Source: Bacteroidetes bacterium GWA2_32_17
GTDB lineage: Bacteria; Bacteroidota; Bacteroidia; Bacteroidales; GWA2-32-17
NCBI GenBank assembly: GCA_001769035.1
Contig: MENF01000198.1
Coordinates: 1-42,992 of the forward strand
Direction of reading: 5' to 3'
Length of the DNA stretch: 42,992 nucleotides
Below the pieces are notes generated by a model, which worked only from the letters and a program-made list of their open reading frames with translations, was not told the origin of the DNA and made no database searches. How positions within the stretch are numbered: position 1 is the first letter of the stretch; every line of letters starts with the position of its first letter. This document shows positions 25,475 to 33,202 of the stretch, piece by piece. Made by a program: the position numbers and the translations under genes.

Positions 25475-26629
25475 ATGATTATAAGAATTTTAATTTTCAT
25501 TAGCAGAATATTTGCAGGAGCAGTTTTCATGTTTTCGGGTTTTACAAAAGCCGTTGACCCATGGGGCTCTGCATATAAATTTAAAGAATATTTTGAAGCA
25601 CTCGGAATGGAAGCATTTATTCCTTATGCACTTACATTTTCAATAATACTGATTGGAGTAGAATTTATTGTTGGGTTTTGCTTATTTTTCGGTTTAAAAT
25701 TCCAGCTTGCAACATGGGGAGCATTATTGTTTATGCTTTTATTTTTACCATTAACTTTATGGCTAGCAATATCTAACAAAGTTTCGGATTGTGGCTGTTT
25801 TGGCGATTTTATTAAACTCACAAACTGGCAAACATTTTATAAGAATGTTATAATAATTGTTCCAACACTTGTTCTTTTTATTTTTCAAAAAAGAGGTAAA
25901 CCTTATTGTTCTTGCCTTAAACAATGGTTATTATCGGGTATTGGCGTAATAATAATTGTAATTACAATGTGGTATTCTTATGCTCACCTTCCATTAATTG
26001 ATTTTTTACCTTATAAAATTGGGAATAATATTTCAGAAATGATGAAAACACTTGATGGAATGTCAAAAGATGAATATGAGCAATTTATTACTTTAAAAGA
26101 TACATCAACTAACAAAACAATTGAAATTTCAGTTAATAAATATTCTGGCGATTCAACTTATTGGGGTGCTGGAACAAAATACAAATACATTAGCATTTCT
26201 GAAGCTAAATTAGTAAGAGAAGGGTACAAATCACCGATTCACGACCTTACAATTAATACCGCAAGCGGTGAAAATATTTTAGATTCAGTTTTAGCAATTG
26301 ATAATTATACTTTTATAATTATTTCTACAAAACTCGAAAAATCAAATGTTTCAAAAACTAAAGAAATTAATGAACTTGCAAGATGGGCTTCGTCAAAAAA
26401 TTTATTGTTTATAGGTCTAACTTCATCGCTGAAAGAAGATATAAATAAATTTATAACTAATACTCAAGCATCGTTTATGATTTATAGTTGCGATGAAACA
26501 ACTTTAGAAACAATAATCAGAGCAAATCCTGGAATAGTGTTATTAAAAAAGGGAACTATTATAGCAAAATGGCACTATAACGATATTCCAACACCTAAAG
26601 AATTTGAAAAAGAATATTTAACAAAATAA
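25475..26629 (+). CDS. DoxX/MauE-like membrane protein with thioredoxin-like C-terminus (BT_3928 type)
   Basis: The 384-residue protein begins with four membrane segments in about 1-135 and the DoxX-like FSGFTKAVDPWGSAYKF, followed by the Cys motif SDCGCFGDFIKLTNWQTFYKNV found in MauE/DoxX relatives. Another membrane helix lies near 152-172. The C-terminal ~150 residues (LAIDNYTFIIISTKLEKS, then FIGLTSSLKEDINKF) resemble a thioredoxin fold without a CxxC. Bacteroidota often encode this protein directly before tpiA, as here (3-bp gap). A role in redox or electron transfer is suggested by family only. A 223-bp AT-rich spacer without recognisable features precedes it. Confidence 0.83.
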   Translation: MIIRILIFISRIFAGAVFMFSGFTKAVDPWGSAYKFKEYFEALGMEAFIPYALTFSIILIGVEFIVGFCLFFGLKFQLATWGALLFMLLFLPLTLWLAISNKVSDCGCFGDFIKLTNWQTFYKNVIIIVPTLVLFIFQKRGKPYCSCLKQWLLSGIGVIIIVITMWYSYAHLPLIDFLPYKIGNNISEMMKTLDGMSKDEYEQFITLKDTSTNKTIEISVNKYSGDSTYWGAGTKYKYISISEAKLVREGYKSPIHDLTINTASGENILDSVLAIDNYTFIIISTKLEKSNVSKTKEINELARWASSKNLLFIGLTSSLKEDINKFITNTQASFMIYSCDETTLETIIRANPGIVLLKKGTIIAKWHYNDIPTPKEFEKEYLTK

Positions 26630-26632
26630 AAA

Positions 26633-27391
26633 ATGAGACAAAAAATTGCAGCAGGAAATTGGAAAATGAATACTAACATACAAGATGGTATTACATTAGC
26701 AAAAACATTAAATGATTTTGCTAAAAATTTTAATAACAACGGGAAAGGAATTATAATAGCACCACCTTTCACACATTTATATTCAATTCTACAACAAGTT
26801 GACACAAATAAAATTTTTGTATCAGCCCAAAACTGTGGAGCATGGGAAAAAGGTGCCTACACCGGCGAAGTATCTGCCGAAATGTTAAATTCAATTGGTA
26901 TAAAATACTCAATAATTGGACATTCCGAACGTCGCCAGTATTTTAATGAAACCAATGAAACATTATACACAAAAGTTAAACTTTGTTTAAAAAATTCAAT
27001 AACTCCAATTTTTTGTATTGGCGAAAAACTTTCGGAACGTGAATCGAATGTACATTTTGAAGTTATAAAAAAACAATTAAACCAAGGGTTATTTGAATTA
27101 AGTCCCGAAGATTTCTCAAAAATAATTATTGCCTACGAACCAATATGGGCAATAGGTACAGGAAAAACTGCAAGTCCGCAACAAGCTCAGGAAATTCATA
27201 ATTTTATTCGTAAATTAATTTCAGATAAATACGGCGTAACAATATCCAACGAAACAACAATTCTTTATGGTGGTAGCTGCAATGCTGCAAATGCAAAAGA
27301 ATTATTCTCTCAACCCGATGTTGATGGCGGTCTTGTAGGTGGTGCTTCACTTAAAGCAAATGAGTTTATTGAAATTATTAAGGCGTTGTAA
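26633..27391 (+). CDS. tpiA: Triosephosphate isomerase
   Basis: TpiA interconverts dihydroxyacetone phosphate and glyceraldehyde 3-phosphate in glycolysis. At 252 residues it has normal length. Catalytic residues are visible: Lys11 in GNWKMN, His97 in [11 protein letters not shown], and Glu169 in [15 protein letters not shown]. The phosphate loop GGSCNAAN and GGLVGGASL are intact. It begins 3 bp after the DoxX-like gene. The following 221 bp hold no gene; a weak palindrome (GTAAC...GTTAC near 27448-27461) lies between it and the convergent lipoprotein gene. Confidence 0.97.
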   Translation: MRQKIAAGNWKMNTNIQDGITLAKTLNDFAKNFNNNGKGIIIAPPFTHLYSILQQVDTNKIFVSAQNCGAWEKGAYTGEVSAEMLNSIGIKYSIIGHSERRQYFNETNETLYTKVKLCLKNSITPIFCIGEKLSERESNVHFEVIKKQLNQGLFELSPEDFSKIIIAYEPIWAIGTGKTASPQQAQEIHNFIRKLISDKYGVTISNETTILYGGSCNAANAKELFSQPDVDGGLVGGASLKANEFIEIIKAL

Positions 27392-27612
27392 CTCGTTTCT
27401 ATATGTTATAATACCACATAAAGCTTAACATTTTTGGATGGCTTTGTGTAACTAATGTTACATTTATTTTTACAAAAATACGATTTTTTAATCTAAAATA
27501 AATTATCAAAAGGCGAAATTATCTTTTGTTAATATTCGAGGTTTAAAAAAATATTTCTGGCAATTCATTTACCAATATCTAATAACCTTTCCCTTTGTTG
27601 TAAACCTGAATA

Positions 27613-28128
27613 TTATTGTTTAGGCACATCTGTAAAAGTACCTTCAGTTACAACTTTAGTATTTGCACTATTATTTTCATCTGCACAGGTAAAGTTAAAA
27701 GTTCCTGAAATTTTTTTGTTAACGGTATCAATTTTAGTAACAATCACACTGCCATTTATCGCATCAAAATGTACAACAGTTCCTGTTGGTCCAGTAGAGT
27801 AACTGGCTTTGGCAACACCCGGTGTTGGAAAATTTGTTGTAAACTGAAATGTGCCAATAGTATCGCTAAAAAACTGCAAACTCCAGTTTTTCCAAATATC
27901 GTTTACATCAGAAGTATTTATGGTAATAGAGTAACTGTTACTTGGATTTGTAAGATACATATATGACACATTTGCATTAAACAATTCGCCATCAACCTTT
28001 GCAGAAAAATTATATGTCGGATTATTTGGAGTAGTATTAGTATTTTTATCGTCTTTTTTACACGAATTAATACTAATAATCATTGAAACGGTAATAAGAA
28101 CAACAAATAAGAATCGTAATCTTTTCAT
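27613..28128 (-). CDS. Small lipoprotein, DUF6252-like
   Basis: The 171-residue protein has a lipoprotein signal with Cys at 23 (IISINSCKKDDK). A beta-rich domain follows, opening FSAKVDGELFNANVS and closing KISGTFNFTCAD...VVTEGTFTDVP. This pattern is common in Bacteroidota lipoproteins of the DUF6252 kind, of unknown function. It stands alone, convergent with tpiA. It is likely anchored to the inner or outer membrane after export. Confidence 0.82.
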   Translation of the reverse strand: MKRLRFLFVVLITVSMIISINSCKKDDKNTNTTPNNPTYNFSAKVDGELFNANVSYMYLTNPSNSYSITINTSDVNDIWKNWSLQFFSDTIGTFQFTTNFPTPGVAKASYSTGPTGTVVHFDAINGSVIVTKIDTVNKKISGTFNFTCADENNSANTKVVTEGTFTDVPKQ

Positions 28129-28265
28129 AATTATATGATTTTAATAATTTATAATAAATACTCACAATTTAACAATGAACAAATATACAAAAGAATACAA
28201 GTTTTACAAATTATTAAAATCTTATAAAAAATTACTAATTGAACGTAATTGTTAAGAAAAGAAAT

Positions 28266-28273
28266 TATCTTTG
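28266..28273 (+). promoter_or_regulatory. Possible -7 box upstream of the 112-aa hypothetical
   Basis: TATCTTTG fits TAnnTTTG, 88 bp before the ATG at 28362. A 20-codon open frame (28288-28350) lies in the leader. Candidate -33 TTG triplets are present upstream but not at ideal spacing. Confidence 0.35.
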
Positions 28274-28361
28274 TGGTCATATTACTTATGTGTTGCAAAA
28301 ACACTAAACAAGTAACGGATTTGAATAATAGACAAAATGTACAAAAATAAATAATTTCAAT

Positions 28362-28700
28362 ATGATGATAGATGAGGGTAAATATGTGCACCTATGGCTA
28401 AAGTATTCGGCTGTAATTCGCGTGCTTTTAAAAAACACTGAGAATAAAAATCAAAAGATTCAACTTTACAAACATGAATTTGAACATACCGGACACAAAA
28501 AAAACGCTGATTTTTCGTTTAGCTTCGATTTATTAAATGGGAAAGCGGTAAATGTTGTGAGCTCTACAAGTATTGCTCACGACCTTTGGCAGGTTTTAGA
28601 TAATAATCCAGCTACAAGAATTTGGATGAAAGACCATAAAATTAAAATAAGTATAGGAAAATCGTTTGAATTGCAGTTTGAAAAGATATTAAAAGAATAA
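28362..28700 (+). CDS. Conserved small hypothetical protein, 112 aa
   Basis: This cytoplasmic-looking protein begins IDEGKYVHLWLKYSAVIRVLL and has YKHEFEHTGHKKNADFSFSFDLLNGKAVN and AHDLWQVL. It looks like a small Bacteroidota family of unknown function. No signal peptide or membrane segment is present. Translation may start at either of two adjacent ATG codons (28362 or 28365). The 214-bp spacer to rnhA is filled with hairpin repeats, so it may be a single-gene unit. Confidence 0.7.
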   Translation: MMIDEGKYVHLWLKYSAVIRVLLKNTENKNQKIQLYKHEFEHTGHKKNADFSFSFDLLNGKAVNVVSSTSIAHDLWQVLDNNPATRIWMKDHKIKISIGKSFELQFEKILKE

Positions 28701-28728
28701 AAAGAATTTATTATTGTTCGGTAATGAT

Positions 28729-28857
28729 TGCCACGAGCTTTAGCACGTGGAAAACAAAGCAAATACAAAACGGCTTTAGCCGAAACAATAAAACAACTAA
28801 CTGTAGCTAAAGCCAAATCAAAATCTTCATTAATCCTCACCCTAAATGTCGTGGCAA
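28729..28857. repeat. Cluster of short hairpins (GCTTTAGC / CACGTGG type)
   Basis: CCACG...CGTGG pairs at 28731-28750, CGGCTTTAGCCG is a near-perfect palindrome at 28771-28782, and GTAGCTAAAGCC follows at 28803. The outer TTGCCACGA (28729) pairs with TCGTGGCAA (ends 28857). A 68-codon frame through this stretch is a repeat translation, not a gene. Confidence 0.6.
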
Positions 28858-28914
28858 ATATAATAAATTCAAACCCGAACTTAACGAGTATTTTAAAAAC
28901 ATTAAATTTATATT

Positions 28915-29385
28915 TTGAATCAAAATGTAATTGAAATATATACCGATGGAAGTTGCCACAACAATTATAACATTGGGGCATGGGCATCAATATTGTTAGT
29001 TGCTAATAAAAAAACAATTTTTAAAGGTACCGCTCAAAACACAACACACAACAGAATGGAATTATTGGCGGTAATTAAAGCCATAGAGTTCTCAAATGAA
29101 AATTACAAGCATTCATTGTTAAAAATATATACCGATAGCCAGTATGTATTTCGAATTCCTGAAAGAATGGAAAAATTAAAAAAAAATAATTTTCATACAA
29201 AAAAAGGAATTCCTTTACACAATAACGATTTAGTGCAAATTTTAATTCGTCAAATTGAAGAAAATACAATTGAATTTATTAAAGTAAAAGCACATCAGAA
29301 AACAGAATCTGATAACATAAATTATAATACTGAAGTGGATAAAATAGCACGCCAAGCGGTTAGAGATGTCGTTAAAAATGCCTAA
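28915..29385 (+). CDS. rnhA: Ribonuclease HI
   Basis: RNase HI cleaves RNA in RNA-DNA hybrids. The 156-residue protein has all four acidic active-site residues: Asp11 (IYTDGSC), Glu49 (THNRMELLAV), Asp74 (IYTDSQYV) and Asp142 (EVDKIAR), plus the loop His127 (VKAHQK). The start must be the TTG at 28915: an in-frame stop lies 10 bp upstream, and no in-frame ATG precedes the catalytic DGS. It follows a repeat-rich spacer and is followed by another. Confidence 0.93.
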   Translation: MNQNVIEIYTDGSCHNNYNIGAWASILLVANKKTIFKGTAQNTTHNRMELLAVIKAIEFSNENYKHSLLKIYTDSQYVFRIPERMEKLKKNNFHTKKGIPLHNNDLVQILIRQIEENTIEFIKVKAHQKTESDNINYNTEVDKIARQAVRDVVKNA

Positions 29386-29424
29386 TAACTATAATCAAAA
29401 GGGAATAATGTTTTTTACCTTTAT

Positions 29425-29487
29425 AACTCCCCTCTCCTGTTTGTCATGAGTTTGTCGAAGGATGGAGTTGGGAGTGAGGTCATAAAG
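29425..29487. repeat. Imperfect inverted repeat, CTCCCCTCTCC / GGGAGTGAGG family
   Basis: CTCCCCTCTCC (from 29427) pairs imperfectly with GGAGTTGGGAGTGAGG (29465-29480), and CTTTATAA outside pairs with TCATAAAG. GTTTGTCATGAGTTTGTCGAAGG fills the loop. This is the third member of the CTCACCC family in the window. The surrounding 29386-29643 holds no other gene. Confidence 0.55.
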
Positions 29488-29501
29488 AAATAAAAAACTC
29501 A

Positions 29502-29517
29502 ATCCGATATCGGATTC
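29502..29517. repeat. Second copy of palindrome AATCCGATATCGGATT
   Basis: Identical over all 16 bp to 15752-15767, here between rnhA and the tail-anchored protein gene. Confidence 0.7.
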
Positions 29518-29643
29518 ATTTTGCAAACCTGCCTACATTCAGTATAAAAAATTCACAATCTGTTTTTTAACATTTGGGATTAATATAATTTCAATTAATT
29601 TTATGGTTTGAAATTTATAAAAAAATCACTAAAATATAAAAAC

Positions 29644-29919
29644 ATGACACACCAAAATGATGATAATGAAAGCTTAAGTCCACAGGAAATTAAATTTAAC
29701 GATTTAATTAAACGCGGCGACGATTTATTTAGCATTAGCATTTATCGTTATGCAAAAGACTGGTATGCAAGAGCATTAGAACTTCATGTAAACGACGAAT
29801 TAGCTGAACAAAAATTAAACGAATTGTCTGTAAAACAGAAATTTGAACAAAAAACAATACTTACAATTTTAGCTGTTGCAGTTGTAGTTATTGGAGTTGT
29901 TTGGATTATGAATATTTAG
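29644..29919 (+). CDS. Small tail-anchored TPR-like protein, 91 aa
   Basis: I start it at the ATG at 29644 (MTHQNDDNESL) rather than an upstream TTG. One TPR-like unit (about 17-55: FNDLIKRGDDLFSISIYRYAKDWYARALEL) is followed by a linker and a single C-terminal membrane helix (TILTILAVAVVVIGVVWIM), so it is probably tail-anchored with the TPR part in the cytoplasm. The stop codon TAG falls inside the left terminal repeat of the element at 29916-30135, so the original C-terminus may have been altered by that insertion. Its partner is unknown. Confidence 0.7.
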   Translation: MTHQNDDNESLSPQEIKFNDLIKRGDDLFSISIYRYAKDWYARALELHVNDELAEQKLNELSVKQKFEQKTILTILAVAVVVIGVVWIMNI

Positions 29920-30135
29920 AGTTTGTCCATAATATCAATATTTTTAATTTATAGGGTATAGAGGTATAGGGAACTTTCCGAAAGTTAACGGCGCCATGGT
30001 CTTTGCAAACTTTCGGAAAGTTACAATGACGGCTAATTGCTTATACCATATACCTTTATACCTTATACCCATAAGTTCAGAATTATAAATATGACATAAA
30101 TTTACATTTTTCTCGAATTTATAGACAGACTCTAG
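29916..30135. mobile_element. TIR-bounded element carrying core repeat copy 3
   Basis: The left end TTAGAGTTTGTCCATAATAT (29916-29935) matches the complement of the right end, CTAGAGTCTGTCTATAAATT (30135 back to 30116). It has the same plan and nearly the same length as 12511-12731, including AT-rich arms (TTTTTAATTTATA / GAATTATAAATATGA) beside the core. Confidence 0.65.
29954..30083. repeat. 130-bp structured core repeat, copy 3
   Basis: Same orientation as copies 1 and 2; two differences from each, for example TTCAGAAT for TTCTGAAT at the right end. Confidence 0.9.
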
Positions 30136-30284
30136 TTAGTGTTTGTCTATAAAGTCAGTGTCTGATTCATAATGTTCGAGTTCAAGGCATTCGAAGTATT
30201 AAAAAATCAGGAGTTTACTGTAGTAAATGACTGTTTTTTAATACGAGAATAACGCAAAAATCGGACATTATGGACAGACACTAG
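30136..30284. mobile_element. TIR-bounded palindromic element C
   Basis: It starts directly after the preceding element. The left end TTAGTGTTTGTCTATAAAGT (30136-30155) matches the complement of the right end, CTAGTGTCTGTCCATAATGT (30284 back to 30265). The interior is one long imperfect palindrome: GTATTAAAAAATCAG and CTGTTTTTTAATAC surround a GAGTTTACTGTAGTAAATGA centre, and CATAATGTTCGA pairs with TCGGACATTATG. It encodes nothing convincing. The region 29920-30294 is otherwise empty. Confidence 0.6.
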
Positions 30285-30294
30285 TTAATACTGC

Positions 30295-31083
30295 TTATCC
30301 CCTTTTCACAATAAAATACGGATTTAATAAATTTTCTTTATTATATTTTATCGGAGTTTGTTCATCTGCATGAGTAAACGAACATCCCGACCCAATTGCA
30401 ATTGCATGTCCGGCAGCAATATCCCATTCCATAGTTGGTCCAAACCTCGGATAAATGTCGGCTTTGCCCTCGGCAACCATACATATTTTTAATGAGCTAC
30501 CCCGCGAAAGCAACTCTACTTTTTCTTTGTTTTGCTCTATGTTGGAAATATATTCTTTAGTCTCATCATTCAAATGCGAACGGCTTGCAACAACAACATA
30601 ATTGTCTCTTCTAATATTAATTGGAAGTTTAATTGCTGAATTATAATTAAAATGAACTTCTGATGTTAATTTTGCTATAAATGCACCTTTACCTTTTGTT
30701 GCGAAATATATCTCATTTGTTACAGGAACATAAATTACACCTAATACAGGTTCGTTATCTTCTATTAAAGCAATATTTACAGTAAAATCGCCATTTTTTT
30801 TAATAAACTCTTTAGTGCCATCAAGAGGGTCAATTAACCAAAACCTTTTCCAATTTTTTCTCTCTTCAAAAGGAATGTTTTTTCCTTCTTCACTTAATAC
30901 TGGGATATCAGTTGTTTTCAATATTTTCACTATTTCATTGTGCGAATTTTTATCGGCTAAAGTTAAGGGCGATAAATCTGATTTTAATTCAGAATCAATT
31001 TTATCGTTTTTATAAACTTTAAGAATAGATTTTCCGGCAATTAAAGATGCATTTATTGCAATGTCAAGATATTTATCAAACAT
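30295..31083 (-). CDS. cysQ: 3'(2'),5'-bisphosphate nucleotidase (inositol monophosphatase family)
   Basis: CysQ removes 3'-phosphoadenosine 5'-phosphate formed during sulfate assimilation. The 262-residue protein has the metal-binding motifs LSEEG (63-67), WLIDPLDGTKEF (82-93; Asp85 and Asp88) and the C-terminal GPTMEWDIAAGHAI with its Asp. The IMPase-family fold could also act on inositol phosphates, but the length and the DGTKEF context favour CysQ. Element C lies 10 bp beyond its 3' end. The 197 bp upstream are AT-rich and shared with the divergent etfB. Confidence 0.9.
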   Translation of the reverse strand: MFDKYLDIAINASLIAGKSILKVYKNDKIDSELKSDLSPLTLADKNSHNEIVKILKTTDIPVLSEEGKNIPFEERKNWKRFWLIDPLDGTKEFIKKNGDFTVNIALIEDNEPVLGVIYVPVTNEIYFATKGKGAFIAKLTSEVHFNYNSAIKLPINIRRDNYVVVASRSHLNDETKEYISNIEQNKEKVELLSRGSSLKICMVAEGKADIYPRFGPTMEWDIAAGHAIAIGSGCSFTHADEQTPIKYNKENLLNPYFIVKRG

Positions 31084-31236
31084 AAATTTATTTTTTTTGC
31101 AAATATAAAAAATATAATTTATTAACTATTTTAGTTTATAAATCATAATGAACTCTATTTGTGAACATTACAAATATTATTTGATTATTTTTTTTTGGCT
31201 TCAAAAAATCAAATTTTAATATTAATTTTTATAGTT

Positions 31237-31244
31237 TATATTTG
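31237..31244 (+). promoter_or_regulatory. Possible -7 box for the etfBA operon
   Basis: TATATTTG matches TAnnTTTG, 36 bp before the etfB ATG. The same box with similar flanks precedes the fabL-like gene. No clear -33 box. Confidence 0.45.
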
Positions 31245-31280
31245 CACACTTTAAATAAAATTATATAAATAATCAGATAA

Positions 31281-32156
31281 ATGAGAGGACTGAAAATCAT
31301 TGTATTAGCAAAACAAGTTCCCGACACTCACAATGTTGGAAAAGATGCGATGAAAGCCGACGGAACTGTAAACCGAGCTGCTTTACCTGCAATTTTTAAT
31401 CCCGAAGACTTAAATGCTCTCGAGCAAGCTTTAAAATTAAAAGAAAAATACGAAGGAACAACTATTACAATTTTAACAATGGGTCCGCCAAGAGCAGCAG
31501 AAATTATTCGCGAAGCTATGTACCGTGGAGCCGATAATGGTTATTTAATAACTGACCGTAAATTTGCTGGTTCCGATACTTTAGCAACATCTTACGCACT
31601 TTCACTTGCAGTAAAAAAACTTAAACCTTTTGATATTGTAATTTGTGGACGACAAGCAATTGATGGCGACACCGCTCAAGTTGGACCTCAGGTTGGTGAA
31701 AAAGTCAATATTCCACAGATTACTTATGCCGAAGAAATATTATCATTCGAAAATGAAGAGCTTATTGTAAAGCGTCGTTTAGAAAGAGGAATAGAAATAG
31801 TAGCTGGAAAATTGCCATTACTTATAACTGTTAATAGTTCAGCACCAGCTTGCAGAAATAGGAATGCGAAACTTTTAATGAAATATAAACACGCTAAAAC
31901 AGTCAGCGAATTACAGGAAACTACCGAAGATTATATTCAGTTAACAAAGGACAGACCTTATCTTAAAATTGAAGAATGGAGTGTTGCCGATTTAAATGCA
32001 AAAGACGAATGGCTTGGATTAAGCGGCTCTCCAACAAAAGTAAAAAAAATCGAAAATGTAGTTTTTAAAACAAAAGAATCAAAAATTCTTTCTACTTCCG
32101 ATAACGAAATTGAAAGTTTAATGAAAGAATTAATTGAAAATCATACCATTGGTTAA
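31281..32156 (+). CDS. etfB: Electron transfer flavoprotein, beta subunit
   Basis: ETF carries electrons from acyl-CoA dehydrogenases to the respiratory chain or, in bifurcating systems, to other acceptors. The 291-residue protein has KIIVLAKQVPDT, NPEDLNALEQALKLKE, MGPPRAAEIIREAMYRGADNGYLITD and CGRQAIDGDTAQVGPQVGE, all diagnostic of EtfB. It is followed by etfA after 15 bp and by an acyl-CoA dehydrogenase, so the three form a functional unit. Confidence 0.96.
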   Translation: MRGLKIIVLAKQVPDTHNVGKDAMKADGTVNRAALPAIFNPEDLNALEQALKLKEKYEGTTITILTMGPPRAAEIIREAMYRGADNGYLITDRKFAGSDTLATSYALSLAVKKLKPFDIVICGRQAIDGDTAQVGPQVGEKVNIPQITYAEEILSFENEELIVKRRLERGIEIVAGKLPLLITVNSSAPACRNRNAKLLMKYKHAKTVSELQETTEDYIQLTKDRPYLKIEEWSVADLNAKDEWLGLSGSPTKVKKIENVVFKTKESKILSTSDNEIESLMKELIENHTIG

Positions 32157-32171
32157 TAAAAAAATAATAAA

Positions 32172-33194
32172 GTGAATAATATATTTGTATTTTGCGAAAT
32201 AGAAGACAATAACATTGTTGCAGATGTAAGTCTTGAATTATTAACAAAGGGTAAAACACTTGCAAACGAATTAAATTGCAAGCTCGAAGCTGTTGTTTTG
32301 GGAAATAATTTGAATGGTATTGAAAAACAAATATTCCCTTATGGTGTTGATGTTTTGCACGTTGCTGACGAACCAAGACTTTTTCCATATTTAACTCTAC
32401 CTTTTGCATCAATTATCACAAGTTTATTTGAGCAAGAAAAGCCTCAGATAGTTATTTTTGGTGCATCAACAATTGGTCGCGATCTTGCCCCAAGAATTGC
32501 ATCATATATGCGTTGCGGTCTAACTGCCGATTGTACAAGTTTGGTAGTTGGTAATCATACTGAAAACCGTACTGGTAAAGAATATAAAAATTTACTTTAT
32601 CAAATTCGACCAGCTTTTGGTGGAAATATTTTAGCAACAATTATCAATCCTGAAACTCGTCCTCAAATAGCTACAGTTCGCGAAGGAGTGATGAAAAAAG
32701 AAATTTTTGCATTAGATTATAAAGGAATAATTAAAAATATTGATGTAACAAAATACATAAAAGACGAGGACTTTTTAGTTAGAATTATTGAACGCCATAT
32801 TGAACCGAAGAAAGTGAATATAAAAAATGCAAATATAATTGTATCAGGTGGGTACGGCGTTGGTTCAAAAGAAAATTTTAAATTATTATACGAATTAGCC
32901 GAAATATTAGGAGCCGAAGTTGGTGGCTCACGTGCAGCAGTTGACGCAGGATATATAGAGCATGAACGTCAAATTGGACAAACAGGAGTTACAGTTCGCC
33001 CAAAACTGTATATTGCCTGTGGAATTTCAGGGCAAATTCAACATCGTGCAGGAATGTTCGAATCGTCATTGATTATTTCAATTAATTCTGATAAAAACGC
33101 ACCTATAAATAATATTGCCGATTATGCAATTATTGGCGACATTAACGAAGTTATTCCAAAAATTATTAAATATTACAAACAAAATTCAAAGTAA
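32172..33194 (+). CDS. etfA: Electron transfer flavoprotein, alpha subunit
   Basis: The 340-residue protein has the C-terminal FAD-binding signature of EtfA: IIVSGGYGVGSKENF, GAEVGGSRAAVDAGYIEHERQIGQTG, LYIACGISGQIQHRAGM and FESSLIISINSDKNAPINNIADYAIIGD. The start is GTG at 32172 (NNIFVFCEIEDNN), matching the family N-terminus. It is paired with etfB upstream and followed by the acyl-CoA dehydrogenase after 8 bp. Confidence 0.96.
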   Translation: MNNIFVFCEIEDNNIVADVSLELLTKGKTLANELNCKLEAVVLGNNLNGIEKQIFPYGVDVLHVADEPRLFPYLTLPFASIITSLFEQEKPQIVIFGASTIGRDLAPRIASYMRCGLTADCTSLVVGNHTENRTGKEYKNLLYQIRPAFGGNILATIINPETRPQIATVREGVMKKEIFALDYKGIIKNIDVTKYIKDEDFLVRIIERHIEPKKVNIKNANIIVSGGYGVGSKENFKLLYELAEILGAEVGGSRAAVDAGYIEHERQIGQTGVTVRPKLYIACGISGQIQHRAGMFESSLIISINSDKNAPINNIADYAIIGDINEVIPKIIKYYKQNSK

Positions 33195-33202
33195 AAAATA
33201 TT

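Noticed and set aside
28728-28934. 68-codon plus-strand frame before rnhA
   Set aside because: It reads through hairpin repeats and overlaps the rnhA start; no domain or ribosome site.
30181-30252. Short frame in element C reading FKAFEVLKNQEF...
   Set aside because: It lies in a long palindrome, has no start codon in a good context and ends at once; it is explained by the palindrome.
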